40,734 nucleotides of DNA from an uncultured Chlamydiae bacterium (lineage in GTDB: Bacteria; Chlamydiota; Chlamydiia; Chlamydiales; Rhabdochlamydiaceae), in assembly GCA_945952445.1 (NCBI GenBank), contig CAMFIG010000019.1, positions 1-40,734 on the forward strand, written 5' to 3'. The notes below the pieces were generated by a model. It was not told the DNA's origin. It saw nothing but the letters and a program-made list of their open reading frames with translations, and searched no databases. The position numbers and the translations under genes were made by a program. This document shows positions 33,048 through 40,734 of this stretch, one piece after another (position 1 is the stretch's first letter; each line of letters begins with the position of its first letter).

Positions 33048-34066
33048 AGGGGGCCAAACTGCGATTAGAGCAAATTTCTTTATGGGATAAACACCTGCAG
33101 TCAGAAGGAGAGATTCCCAATATGTCGCTTATCTCTTTTCCGGATCGAGAGGAGAGAAAAGGCCTTTTAGATAAGATGGTGCGTTACATACAAAAAAAGC
33201 ATCCCAAAAGTTCTATATTTTTTGCAGATGCTGAAGAGGTGCCCTGGAAGCAGATCTGGGATCAGATGAGCACACTTTCTCTTTTTAAAGACCCTGAGGT
33301 GATCATTTGGGATGGGGTCAAGCAGCTGACGGAGACTCAGGAAGAGGCTCTTATTCGGTTGTTTGGGTCTTCTACAAAAGACTTATTTTTAGTTTTTGGG
33401 TCTGAGAGTGCAAAATCATTTTCTTCTCTTTTCCAAAAAGCTTCTTCTGGGGTTATGTTCTTAGATCTTACAGGAGAAAAGAGCTGGGAAAAGCAAAAGC
33501 GACTGGAACAAGAGCTCTACCGTTGGGCGCAGTCAGAGGGCAAGACCCTAGCTCCGGAAGCCGCCTATTCTTTGTTAGCGCTTTGCGGAGGAGATGCGGT
33601 TGCTTTGGAGTCGGAATGGAAAAAATGCCTATGTTTTGTTGCTGAGAGGTCTTCTATTTTGCAGCGAGACGTCTTGGCAGTAGGCAGCGCTTCGCTCCAT
33701 GCAACGGGATGGCAGATTGCTGAGTCTTGGATTTGGGGAGGAGATCTTAAGGCCTCTTTACCGCTGATAGACCTTTCTTTTCTTTTGGCTTTTATGGGGC
33801 AGCTGCGGTACCAGCTGATGCAGGTAAATCAGATGGAAGTATATTGCCAACGAGGCGCCAAAATGGAGGAGTATGCCAAAGCGTTTCCGCAGATTCGAGA
33901 GGGTCAGCTGCGAAAGATGGTAGCTTCCTTGCGGATAGGCTATAGTGAAAAAGCTCTTGCAGCACTTTTTCAATTAGAGCTGCTAGCTAAAAACAGCACT
34001 CTTGCTCCAAAATGTATATTCGATATGCTCTTTGCAAAACTAAAAAGGATCCGGCATGGCTCTTAA
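33044..34066 (+). CDS. holA: DNA polymerase III delta subunit (HolA-like)
   Basis: A 340-aa protein. It has an N-terminal AAA+-like nucleotide-free domain (SSIFFADAEEVPWKQIWDQMSTLSLFKDPEVIIWDGVK) and the delta-family segments LYRWAQSEGKTLAPEAAYSLLALCGGDAVALESEWKKC and a C-terminal helical collar (LLAFMGQLRYQLMQVNQM...). Delta opens the sliding clamp as part of the clamp loader. The sequence is diverged, but order and length agree. It overlaps OsmC (4 bp) and the methyltransferase gene (11 bp). Confidence 0.82.
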   Translation: MKGAKLRLEQISLWDKHLQSEGEIPNMSLISFPDREERKGLLDKMVRYIQKKHPKSSIFFADAEEVPWKQIWDQMSTLSLFKDPEVIIWDGVKQLTETQEEALIRLFGSSTKDLFLVFGSESAKSFSSLFQKASSGVMFLDLTGEKSWEKQKRLEQELYRWAQSEGKTLAPEAAYSLLALCGGDAVALESEWKKCLCFVAERSSILQRDVLAVGSASLHATGWQIAESWIWGGDLKASLPLIDLSFLLAFMGQLRYQLMQVNQMEVYCQRGAKMEEYAKAFPQIREGQLRKMVASLRIGYSEKALAALFQLELLAKNSTLAPKCIFDMLFAKLKRIRHGS

Positions 34067-34784
34067 AACGGCAAAACTCATCCTCCTCCCTAATCTTCTA
34101 TCGGAAGAACACCAAGTATACCGGGATTTTTTGCCGGCAATTGTCGAAGAGAAAATCCAAGAGCTAGATGGGCTTTTTGCTGAAAGTGAAAAGGGAGGGA
34201 GGCACTATCTTAAGAGATTTCCTTTTCCTGAGGGAAAGACGTTTCGGGAGGTTCCTATCCGCCTATTGAATGAACACACACAAGATAAAGATTTAAAATC
34301 CCTTTTTGAACCTGTCTTGCAAGGGCAAGTATGGGGGGTTGTCTCTGATGCGGGGCTTCCTTGCCTTGCAGACCCCGGGGCGAAGCTCGTGATGATGGCT
34401 CGTAAGCACAAGATTCCAGTAGAGGTCTGCAGTGGTCCGTCTTCTGTGTTTTTTGCATTGATGCTTTCTGGACTATCTGCGCAGAGGTTTGCATTTCACG
34501 GATATTTAGAAAGAGATCGAGAAAAAAGAAAATTGCAAATACAGCGCCTAGAAAAAGAATCTAAAGACCAGCATATGACACAGGTGTTTATCGAGGCGCC
34601 TTATCGGTGTGGACAGATGTTGGATGACTTGGCTCAGATATTACAGCCAACGACCGTGCTTTCCGTCTGCAAGGATCTCACGACGAAAGAAGAGTGGGTG
34701 GAGACCCAGAAGGTAGATAAGTGGCGTTCTATGCAGAGACCCGATCTACATAAAAAACTCGTCGTCTTCTTATTTTCAGCCTGA
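34056..34784 (+). CDS. SAM-dependent tetrapyrrole-methylase-fold methyltransferase, RsmI-like
   Basis: A 242-aa protein of the TP_methylase fold. VVSDAGLPCLADPGAKLVMMARK (about residues 97-119) corresponds to the RsmI block 'SDAGTPxISDPGxxLV'. VEVCSGPSSVFFALMLSGL, FHGYLERDREKRKLQIQRL and VFIEAPYR follow as in RsmI. It could be a 2'-O-ribose 16S rRNA methyltransferase (RsmI) or a chlamydial paralog. The N-terminus (KLILLPNLLSEEHQVYRDFLP) differs from the usual RsmI start, and the inserted segment up to residue 90 is longer. Convergent with HemW, overlapping by 9 bp. Confidence 0.82.
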   Translation: MALKTAKLILLPNLLSEEHQVYRDFLPAIVEEKIQELDGLFAESEKGGRHYLKRFPFPEGKTFREVPIRLLNEHTQDKDLKSLFEPVLQGQVWGVVSDAGLPCLADPGAKLVMMARKHKIPVEVCSGPSSVFFALMLSGLSAQRFAFHGYLERDREKRKLQIQRLEKESKDQHMTQVFIEAPYRCGQMLDDLAQILQPTTVLSVCKDLTTKEEWVETQKVDKWRSMQRPDLHKKLVVFLFSA

Positions 34785-35927
34785 AGAGATTTCTGAGGCA
34801 ACAGAATCGTAAAATAAAAGCCCTTCTTCAGTGAGGAAAAGATGCCCATTTTTTTCTGCGACCCATCCTTTCTTCTCGGCGTGTTGCACGTCTTTTAAAA
34901 GAGATTCTGTGAAAGGGCCATTACGGGATTGGAAGTCTAAGAGATCAACTCCGCGGATTAGTCGGAGCTCTACTGCTAGGAGCTCTCTTTGCTTCTCTTC
35001 CCAGGTGAGCTCTTCTTGAAAGTCTTCTGGGATCTTCCCCTCATCGATAAGAGAAGCATAGCGCGTTAACGAAGCGATATTCCTTGAGCGGACGCCTTGC
35101 AGATAGCTAAAAGCAGAGGGACCAAGACCTATAAAAGGCCTTCCAGTCCAATACCCCATATTGTGGTAAGAGGCATACCCCGGAAGGGCGAAGGCTGAGA
35201 TCTCGTAGCGGACAAGTCCTGCTTTGGGAAGATGGTCTGTTGCCATCTTCAGCATAGAAAGGCTCTCTTCTTCCGAAGGAAGATGCGGATGGAGAGAGGT
35301 TCTTTTTTTATGGAAGACGGTTCCGGGTTCAAAGACTAAGTTGTATAAAGAAAGGTGCGTGATAGGCAAAGAGGGGATTTGGAGCAGGCTTGTTTCCCAG
35401 CTTTGCAAAGTCTGGTAGGGAATGTCGAACATCAGATCGATGGATATGTTTTGGATTCCGGCATGAGCTGTTATCTCTATAGCCTTCTTGGCTTTGTGGC
35501 TGTCATGCGTCCTTCCTAGGGTTTGTAAAAGGCGGTCATCAAAAGATTGGACTCCAAAGCTCAGACGGTTAATTCCCATCTGGTGGTAAGAAAAGAGCTG
35601 CGAGGCTGTGATTTGTTCTGGGTTGGCTTCTATGGTAATCTCACAGCCTTCTGCTATAGGCTGGCTTTTGGCGATCTCTTGAAGGAGCGTCTCTATCATT
35701 TGAGGTGGGAGAAGAGAGGGAGTCCCTCCTCCAAAATAAATCGAGGTGATCCGATGTCCTGCAGCCTGGGGTTGGCGCAGCTTCCATTCTTTTAAAATGC
35801 TTTTTATGTATAACTGCTGGCTTTCCTCAGAATTGGGCAGAACAAAAAAGTGGCAATAGGGACATTTTTTTGAGCAGAATGGGACATGGATATAGAGACT
35901 CATGTCCCTTAAGGAATTACCAGTCAT
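34776..35927 (-). CDS. hemW: Radical SAM protein HemW (coproporphyrinogen III oxidase-like)
   Basis: A 383-aa protein. The 4Fe-4S radical-SAM site is CSKKCPYCHFF (CxxxCxxC) after SLYIHVPFC. FGGGTPSLLP, EANPEQIT, NRLSFGVQSFDDRLLQTLGR, ISIDLMFDIPYQT and HLSLYNLVFEPGTVF are family blocks. The C-terminal HemN domain contains YEISAFALPGYASYHNMGYW. The length and the missing N-terminal Arg-rich region of HemN indicate HemW, a heme chaperone-type protein, rather than an oxidase. It follows an acidic coiled-coil protein gene with an 11-bp overlap. Confidence 0.93.
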   Translation of the reverse strand: MTGNSLRDMSLYIHVPFCSKKCPYCHFFVLPNSEESQQLYIKSILKEWKLRQPQAAGHRITSIYFGGGTPSLLPPQMIETLLQEIAKSQPIAEGCEITIEANPEQITASQLFSYHQMGINRLSFGVQSFDDRLLQTLGRTHDSHKAKKAIEITAHAGIQNISIDLMFDIPYQTLQSWETSLLQIPSLPITHLSLYNLVFEPGTVFHKKRTSLHPHLPSEEESLSMLKMATDHLPKAGLVRYEISAFALPGYASYHNMGYWTGRPFIGLGPSAFSYLQGVRSRNIASLTRYASLIDEGKIPEDFQEELTWEEKQRELLAVELRLIRGVDLLDFQSRNGPFTESLLKDVQHAEKKGWVAEKNGHLFLTEEGLLFYDSVASEISSG

Positions 35928-36387
35928 TCGAATCAGGGTCTTCTAAGATCCCCCGTCTCCAGCGGTTGCGGTCGCTGAAGGGGTCTTCTTCTTCCTCTTC
36001 CTCTTCTTGGACTGGGAGATTGTCCTCGTCGAACTCTGCTGTCTCTTCCCCTGTGCTGGTATCAATGTCGAAAGACTCTGTCTCCATGTCAAGGCCGATG
36101 TCAGTCATCCCCTCTTCTACAATATCAATATCTGGGAGACTATGGGGTTCTTGGAATGCTTGTCTTCCATGAGCTTGTCGTTTAGGAATAGAAAACTCCT
36201 CTAGCTCGCCGCTTTCTTTGAGGAATCGGAGGCGTTCTTTCTCCTCGTCGATCCTGTCTTGCAATCCTCGGATCTCTTCTTTGTGCTTTTCTAGATCTTT
36301 TTTAGGTACTAGACCCAGTTTTAACCACTGCTCTAAATCCTGGAGTTCGCTTTCTAGCTTTTTTAAACGTTCACTTTTGATATTCAT
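35917..36387 (-). CDS. Acidic coiled-coil protein of unknown function
   Basis: A 156-aa protein. Residues 1 to about 65 form a charged coiled coil (SERLKKLESELQDLEQWLKLG; KHKEEIRGLQDRIDEEKERLRFLKES). The rest is a low-complexity acidic tail (DIDIVEEGMTDIGLDMETES; VQEEEEEEEDPFSDRNRW) ending DPDSNDW. It has no signal peptide. It is encoded directly upstream of hemW with an 11-bp overlap, as in Chlamydia (CT052/CT053, from memory). AGGGA lies 7 nt before ATG, and a short GGGGA/TCCCC hairpin lies just upstream in the leader. Function unknown. Confidence 0.7.
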   Translation of the reverse strand: MNIKSERLKKLESELQDLEQWLKLGLVPKKDLEKHKEEIRGLQDRIDEEKERLRFLKESGELEEFSIPKRQAHGRQAFQEPHSLPDIDIVEEGMTDIGLDMETESFDIDTSTGEETAEFDEDNLPVQEEEEEEEDPFSDRNRWRRGILEDPDSNDW

Positions 36388-36562
36388 ATCGCAATCCCTA
36401 AGGTAGGGGAGGAGTCCCCGTTAAATGATGGATATTTACTGAATCAATTTTTTTCTTGCAACTTACATTTATTGAGAAAGAGGCAAAGTATGTAAGGAGA
36501 GGGTAATTATATGCAATAGGATAGATCCTATATCGAGACGATTCTGGTGTTTATGTTTATCT

Positions 36563-36610
36563 CAAAAAAAGAGTGTTTTTGCTTTGTGAAAAAAAAAAAC
36601 GTAAAACACT
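36563..36610 (-). terminator. Probable terminator of the 1321-aa gene
   Basis: On the minus strand AGTGTTTT (36610-36603) pairs with AAAACACT (36579-36572) around a 23-nt loop. One C and a run of seven Ts (36570-36564) follow at once. The loop is long and includes an 11-base T tract, so the element is weak but well placed, about 50 bp after the stop codon. Confidence 0.5.
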
Positions 36611-36660
36611 AAGGCATAGTCGCTCTCTGATGAGTCTCTGGTCATACTTCTCCGGCTCTA

Positions 36661-39600
36661 CTAAATCTCATTTAAGGCTCTCATAATCGCTTCAGGTCTT
36701 CTGAGCATCATTGTCATTCTTTGGTGGATATTGTTTGTTTTTAGATGAAATGCATCCTCTCCAAACCGAGGATTGCTTGTATCCTCTCCTTCTTCACGAG
36801 CAATCGCATACATATGATAATAAATCCGGTTTTGAGCACTAGGGGGAAGCAGGGAAAAAAGTGCCATTCTGGAACTGTCGTCCCAAAGTGAGTTGATGAA
36901 AGATTCACTTAGGACTGCGGAAAGGGAGTAAAGATCATTAGGTAGGTCGATGGAAAATTCATTTTTGGCTGCGAGAAGGAAAGAGCGAAGAGCATTTGCA
37001 TTTGAAGTATTGGACGCTAGTAGACAGAGCGCTCCGATACGCGCTTTTTCAGAGAATCTTTCTAGTAATTCTCTATGAGAAATAAGGATATGTAAAGGTG
37101 CTTTTAAGCATTGTTTCAAGAGCTCTTTTCTTGTATTTGGATCTGATGATTTGCATATAAGAGGAACTATCCTCGATAAAGCCGCAAGATCTTCTTTTGG
37201 GTGGGACAAAAGGTAGCTCTTTATCCATTCTATAGCCTCTTCTTGCATCATCCCATGAGACACACACACGATTGCCGCCTGCAGACATTCTAAACTGCGT
37301 CGTTTAAGCTGGGGCTGATCATATATTGTTCTGAGTACACGAAGAATTTCCAGTTGCGACATCCTGTTCTCTTGGATAGCCTGAGCCCAGCATCGAATTG
37401 CAGCTTGTCTTTCTGAAGGTTCTCCTTCTATGAGCGTTCTTACGATGAAAACGTTCCTGGTATTGCCTTGCCGTTTGTATAAACACAGGATAAGATCGCT
37501 TGCCATATCCTCACGCTCGTGAGCAGGCACTGCCTGTATAATGTCAAGAAGCCACTTGCCATTCTCGCTCGGGGTTTCCCAGGCGACTCGCACTGCTATC
37601 GCAACTAAATGATGGAACTCTTCCTTTGCTGCTGCATCGGCGTCTTCCAAAGATAGCCCTTCTGCAATTTTTTTATCTTTCTCTGTTCTATAGATACTGG
37701 TTAGATCATCATGTGAACAGTTTGCGCCTATTTGTCTTAATTTACAAAAGTCCCGTCGCATCCATGCAGGCACGTCCAGCAGCATGTTTAGATGATACAT
37801 GCTGTCAGTTCTTGCCATATTTGCATCTTCGACAAAACTCAGACGGTCTTCTGAAGAACACCGATTGATTGCGTCTACAACTTGCTCTAGAGATGGACGG
37901 CTTCCACTCCGTAATAAATGGGTGCTTAGCAACGCATCGAACTCTTTTGCCATCTTTTCGATCTGGTTTTCTGGAAGGTCTCTAAAAATTTCCAGTATTT
38001 TTCGTCTATCGCTCGGTGTATATTGTTGGATAAAGGGGAAAACAAGGCTAAATGCTCTCCTCTCTTGCTCGGGAATGCTGGAGATTTCGACCAGAAACGT
38101 TTCCAGGGCCTCGTGGTTTAGATTTTTTTGCAAAAATCTCAGCAGATGGATCGAATTCCTAGAAGATCGAAGCGATGCAGAGTCTGCTGGATGCAAGTCG
38201 GTGCCTAATAAAACTTGCAGGTTATGAGGTAAGTAAGAACAGATTAAGTCCACCAATGCCTGCTTGTCTGGCAGCATCTCGGCGCTAAGAGAAAGCAGAG
38301 CCCATTGGATGCCAAGTTTTTTTATATCATCCGGTATGCTCATACCTTCTGTGCCATAGAATGCATGCTTTCCATAATGAGGGTCTATCGGATCCCTTAT
38401 GATCCTTGCATGCTTAGCAACGGCATACACCCCTTCAAAGACTTTGTTTTGAAAAGAAGGCGGTAGCTGCTCAAATAATTTAAGAGCTTGAGTACTATCC
38501 CCTGAAGCAAAACATTCTTGGGCTCTTAGGAGTAGTTCAAAAGCATGATCCTCTTTAGAAAAAGTCTTCTCTATAAGGCCTGTTGCTCTCAATAAACTGA
38601 TAGATCCCTTGTCCGTAAGAGAGTACTCTTGGACTGTTTCATAAGTTTCATCGGTATATGCGACATTGTAGAGCAACTCTGAAGGGTCTTCTTCTTCATT
38701 TCCGGGGATGCTCTCAGGTAACAGCTCCTGGCATAAGGCTTGGATCGATTCGCACACCTTTTTCTGCTCTTCTACTGGCAGCAATCGAAGTTGCTGTTGG
38801 AGCGCTATAGATAGGTCTTTTGCTGTGTAATGCTGATAGAAAATCTGCAAAAGCTCTTGCAAAGACTTATCAACTAGCGAAGAAGGTAGAATCCCTGTAT
38901 ACAGATCGAACTCTATATTGTGTGCTATCCCGATAAAGCGGGCTATATTGTTTTTGATATACGTGGAATAGTGCGATAGCTGCGCCGGAGAGCGGTCGCC
39001 AGCCCATGCCTGCATCAAAGGGCCTGGGTTTTCTAGAATAGTTCCTATAGAATTAGCGAGAGTTTTGAGTAAGAAAGCCTGGGCGTCACGATGGCTTCTA
39101 AAGCTAGCTTCTGCTTGGTTTGCATATCTCCACTCCAAGGGCAAGCAGTTATAGGCTGCTACAATCCCGCCAGATCTACCTGCAGGACATCCTTGGATAG
39201 AAGCAAAAACACGTGTCAGATATTCTTCTTGCGGAGAAAGAAGCTGGCCGGGCTCCAATTGGTTGGGGAGGCTCCTTGCATATTGGATGATTGCATATAA
39301 GTAGGCAGTATCCACATGGGGGGCTTGTGGGTCTTCCGGAATCTGGAATAAACCGAAGATATAATGATCACCCATCAGATCATTTTTAATGTGTGTAAAA
39401 GACATGCCCGTAGAGTCTTCTATATAGCGTTCCACTTGGGTTCGATCTGCTGCATTGAGTATATGTAAACGATTTGCGATCGCCGTCCACATCCCTTCCA
39501 ACATTTCTCGATTAACCGGAGGTAGATCGGAGCGCTTGATAGTGACTGGTTTTTGTTCGGCAATTTTGGCAGGATCCAGACTATAATATTCCGACGTAAG

Positions 39601-40626
39601 TCCAGCTGCTGCCGGTTTCACTGCAGGCCTTGGCTGTTTTTCCCGGCTTTTCAGTGTAGCATAGACAGTATAGGGGTTTTGCGGCTTGTTTGGATCTGAA
39701 GCACTCAAGATCTCGTAGGCTTTTTGCTCTAGTGAACCTGGGAGAGGCACATGGAGTTGGGTTAAATGACTTGTGATGCCTTGAGACAAATGGCGGGCTC
39801 TTTTGCCATCTCTTGTCTCATTCAGTTCTTTGAATAAAAACCGATGTACATTCTCTACTTCACCCGGGTTCTCTGTTAATACCTCTTGGATCACACGAAA
39901 TGGATCAACCGCTATATTCTCAGTGGGTCTTGCCAAATCAATGGCTTTAAGACAAACTCTTTCGTAGAGAGCTTTAGGAACGAAACTGAGCGCTGTAAGC
40001 AGCGCCATACGATCTTTGGGTGCTAAAAATCCGATTAGATCTTTTAGCTGATTCTCCCCTGTAAAAGAAGGGATCTCTTCTAAGTGGATAATGTGTGTTA
40101 AAAATGTTTGTCGATCTTCATAAGAAAGAGATGGCTCGTAAAACCGCAATACCAGTGAATAGGAGGAGGTTGGGATTTTAGCTAAGAGCTCAAGTATTGC
40201 CATCTGTTTTCTGGGATCGGAGATCGTTTCTAGTAAGCGTTTTGCTATCGAAATCCATTCTGGCCTTTTCTCAGGATCGATTTGGGATAGGATCTCTAAA
40301 AGAAAGGGGATCTCTGCATCCTCTTCTACAGATGCAATCAAAGGGAGGGCTGCTTTGCAAACCTCTTGTTGTAGATCATCGGGTAAAGAGGGCAAAGTAT
40401 CTCTGCCAAGGCTTCTTGCAAAAATGTTTTGTAAAGTCTTTGAGTCTTCGGAAGACAGGTGATCTGCCCTTTCTTGTAAAGAGGCAAGCGGCTCTGTTGG
40501 CACATGCGGCAAAGACAAAATTCTTCCGATAAGTTCTTGGATCCGGTCTTCATCCTGAACTTCTCCTCTGCCCAAACCGCTCGAAAGAGCAACGAGATCT
40601 TTTGCAATGGAAATAAGGGGGCTCAT
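36661..40626 (-). CDS. Very large helical protein of unknown function, paralog of the 860-aa protein
   Basis: A 1321-aa soluble protein with no signal peptide. The N-terminus (PLISIAKDLVALSSGLGRGE) and about 840 residues align with the plus-strand protein at 816-3398. The motif SIQGCPAGRSGGIV (Cys480) is kept, as are VAYTDET and SLTDKGSISLLRATGL. The remaining 480 residues or so, absent from the short copy, are also leucine-rich helical repeats (ELLKQCLKAPLHILISHRELL; KARIGALCLLASNTS). An alpha-solenoid is likely; I recognise no named domain. The gene points inward, facing its paralog across the window. The AGAGAA before ATG is a weak ribosome binding site. Function, location and partners are unknown. 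Confidence 0.8.
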   Translation of the reverse strand: MSPLISIAKDLVALSSGLGRGEVQDEDRIQELIGRILSLPHVPTEPLASLQERADHLSSEDSKTLQNIFARSLGRDTLPSLPDDLQQEVCKAALPLIASVEEDAEIPFLLEILSQIDPEKRPEWISIAKRLLETISDPRKQMAILELLAKIPTSSYSLVLRFYEPSLSYEDRQTFLTHIIHLEEIPSFTGENQLKDLIGFLAPKDRMALLTALSFVPKALYERVCLKAIDLARPTENIAVDPFRVIQEVLTENPGEVENVHRFLFKELNETRDGKRARHLSQGITSHLTQLHVPLPGSLEQKAYEILSASDPNKPQNPYTVYATLKSREKQPRPAVKPAAAGLTSEYYSLDPAKIAEQKPVTIKRSDLPPVNREMLEGMWTAIANRLHILNAADRTQVERYIEDSTGMSFTHIKNDLMGDHYIFGLFQIPEDPQAPHVDTAYLYAIIQYARSLPNQLEPGQLLSPQEEYLTRVFASIQGCPAGRSGGIVAAYNCLPLEWRYANQAEASFRSHRDAQAFLLKTLANSIGTILENPGPLMQAWAGDRSPAQLSHYSTYIKNNIARFIGIAHNIEFDLYTGILPSSLVDKSLQELLQIFYQHYTAKDLSIALQQQLRLLPVEEQKKVCESIQALCQELLPESIPGNEEEDPSELLYNVAYTDETYETVQEYSLTDKGSISLLRATGLIEKTFSKEDHAFELLLRAQECFASGDSTQALKLFEQLPPSFQNKVFEGVYAVAKHARIIRDPIDPHYGKHAFYGTEGMSIPDDIKKLGIQWALLSLSAEMLPDKQALVDLICSYLPHNLQVLLGTDLHPADSASLRSSRNSIHLLRFLQKNLNHEALETFLVEISSIPEQERRAFSLVFPFIQQYTPSDRRKILEIFRDLPENQIEKMAKEFDALLSTHLLRSGSRPSLEQVVDAINRCSSEDRLSFVEDANMARTDSMYHLNMLLDVPAWMRRDFCKLRQIGANCSHDDLTSIYRTEKDKKIAEGLSLEDADAAAKEEFHHLVAIAVRVAWETPSENGKWLLDIIQAVPAHEREDMASDLILCLYKRQGNTRNVFIVRTLIEGEPSERQAAIRCWAQAIQENRMSQLEILRVLRTIYDQPQLKRRSLECLQAAIVCVSHGMMQEEAIEWIKSYLLSHPKEDLAALSRIVPLICKSSDPNTRKELLKQCLKAPLHILISHRELLERFSEKARIGALCLLASNTSNANALRSFLLAAKNEFSIDLPNDLYSLSAVLSESFINSLWDDSSRMALFSLLPPSAQNRIYYHMYAIAREEGEDTSNPRFGEDAFHLKTNNIHQRMTMMLRRPEAIMRALNEI

Positions 40627-40734
40627 AATCTATTCTCTATATTTCTCTATTTAATATTAATTTAGCAAAAAAACGTGTAGGGTGTAAATAAAAGTTTTAG
40701 GTAAGCAGTTTAGGATTGCTTAAAGTGTTTGGTT

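Noticed and set aside
36589-36599. A11 run as a possible phase-variable tract
   Set aside because: It lies outside any coding sequence, in the loop of the terminator-like hairpin after the 1321-aa gene, with no start or promoter box at a useful distance.

Overview
The window reads as the chromosome of a member of the Chlamydiae, most likely an environmental (Parachlamydiales-type) lineage rather than Chlamydia itself. Evidence for this: a plant/chlamydia-type FabI; a GlgX debranching enzyme divergent from a CesT-type secretion chaperone resembling Slc1; a NifS-like/PP2C pair; a HolA / RsmI-like / HemW / acidic coiled-coil block; and moderate GC. From memory these gene pairs match C. trachomatis neighbourhoods CT042-043, CT258-259, CT103-104, CT047-048 and CT052-053, but I could not check those numbers. 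The extra genes (serpin, nucleotidyltransferase module, very large paralogous proteins) go beyond the reduced Chlamydia gene set.

Layout. 1-3400: an MnmM-type methyltransferase (-) and a large helical protein of unknown function (+, 860 aa). 3470-7445: tRNA-Val, a threonyl-tRNA synthetase-like protein with ruined catalytic motifs, then infC-rpmI-rplT and pheS, which is the classic thrS-infC-rpmI-rplT-pheS order. 7440-8870: tRNA-Ser with promoter and terminator, then a small accessory module of a winged-helix regulator with two tandem 15-bp operators and a nucleotidyltransferase-like gene frameshifted at an A7 tract. 8869-13377 (-): serpin, PP2C phosphatase, cysteine desulfurase, phosphoribosyltransferase and alpha/beta hydrolase. 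13462-15008 (-): lipoprotein and CPBP protease. 15296-18186: GlgX (-) and secretion chaperone (+). 18209-19987 (-): TamA/Omp85-like protein. 20097-25962 (+): hemL, two NfeD proteins, the flotillin-like FloA, a small membrane protein, a YggS-type protein and an ExoD-like protein, very tightly packed. 25936-29683: FliO-like (-), HAD hydrolase and unknown protein (+), FabI and a 48-aa basic protein (-). 29932-32327 (-): two NAD(P)-binding epimerase-type proteins. 32631-34784 (+): OsmC, HolA and an RsmI-like methyltransferase. 34776-36387 (-): HemW and an acidic coiled-coil protein. 36661-40626 (-): a 1321-aa paralog of the 860-aa protein.

Most genes sit in short operons with 4-14 bp overlaps. 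The candidates for something new are: the degenerate ThrRS kept intact at the thrS locus, overlapping an infC with no ordinary start codon; the regulator/nucleotidyltransferase module; the inverted pair of giant paralogs that brackets about 33 kb; a secreted-type serpin with a predicted Lys reactive site; and a stand-alone FliO-like protein. No CRISPR array, insertion sequence, rRNA gene or replication origin was seen.
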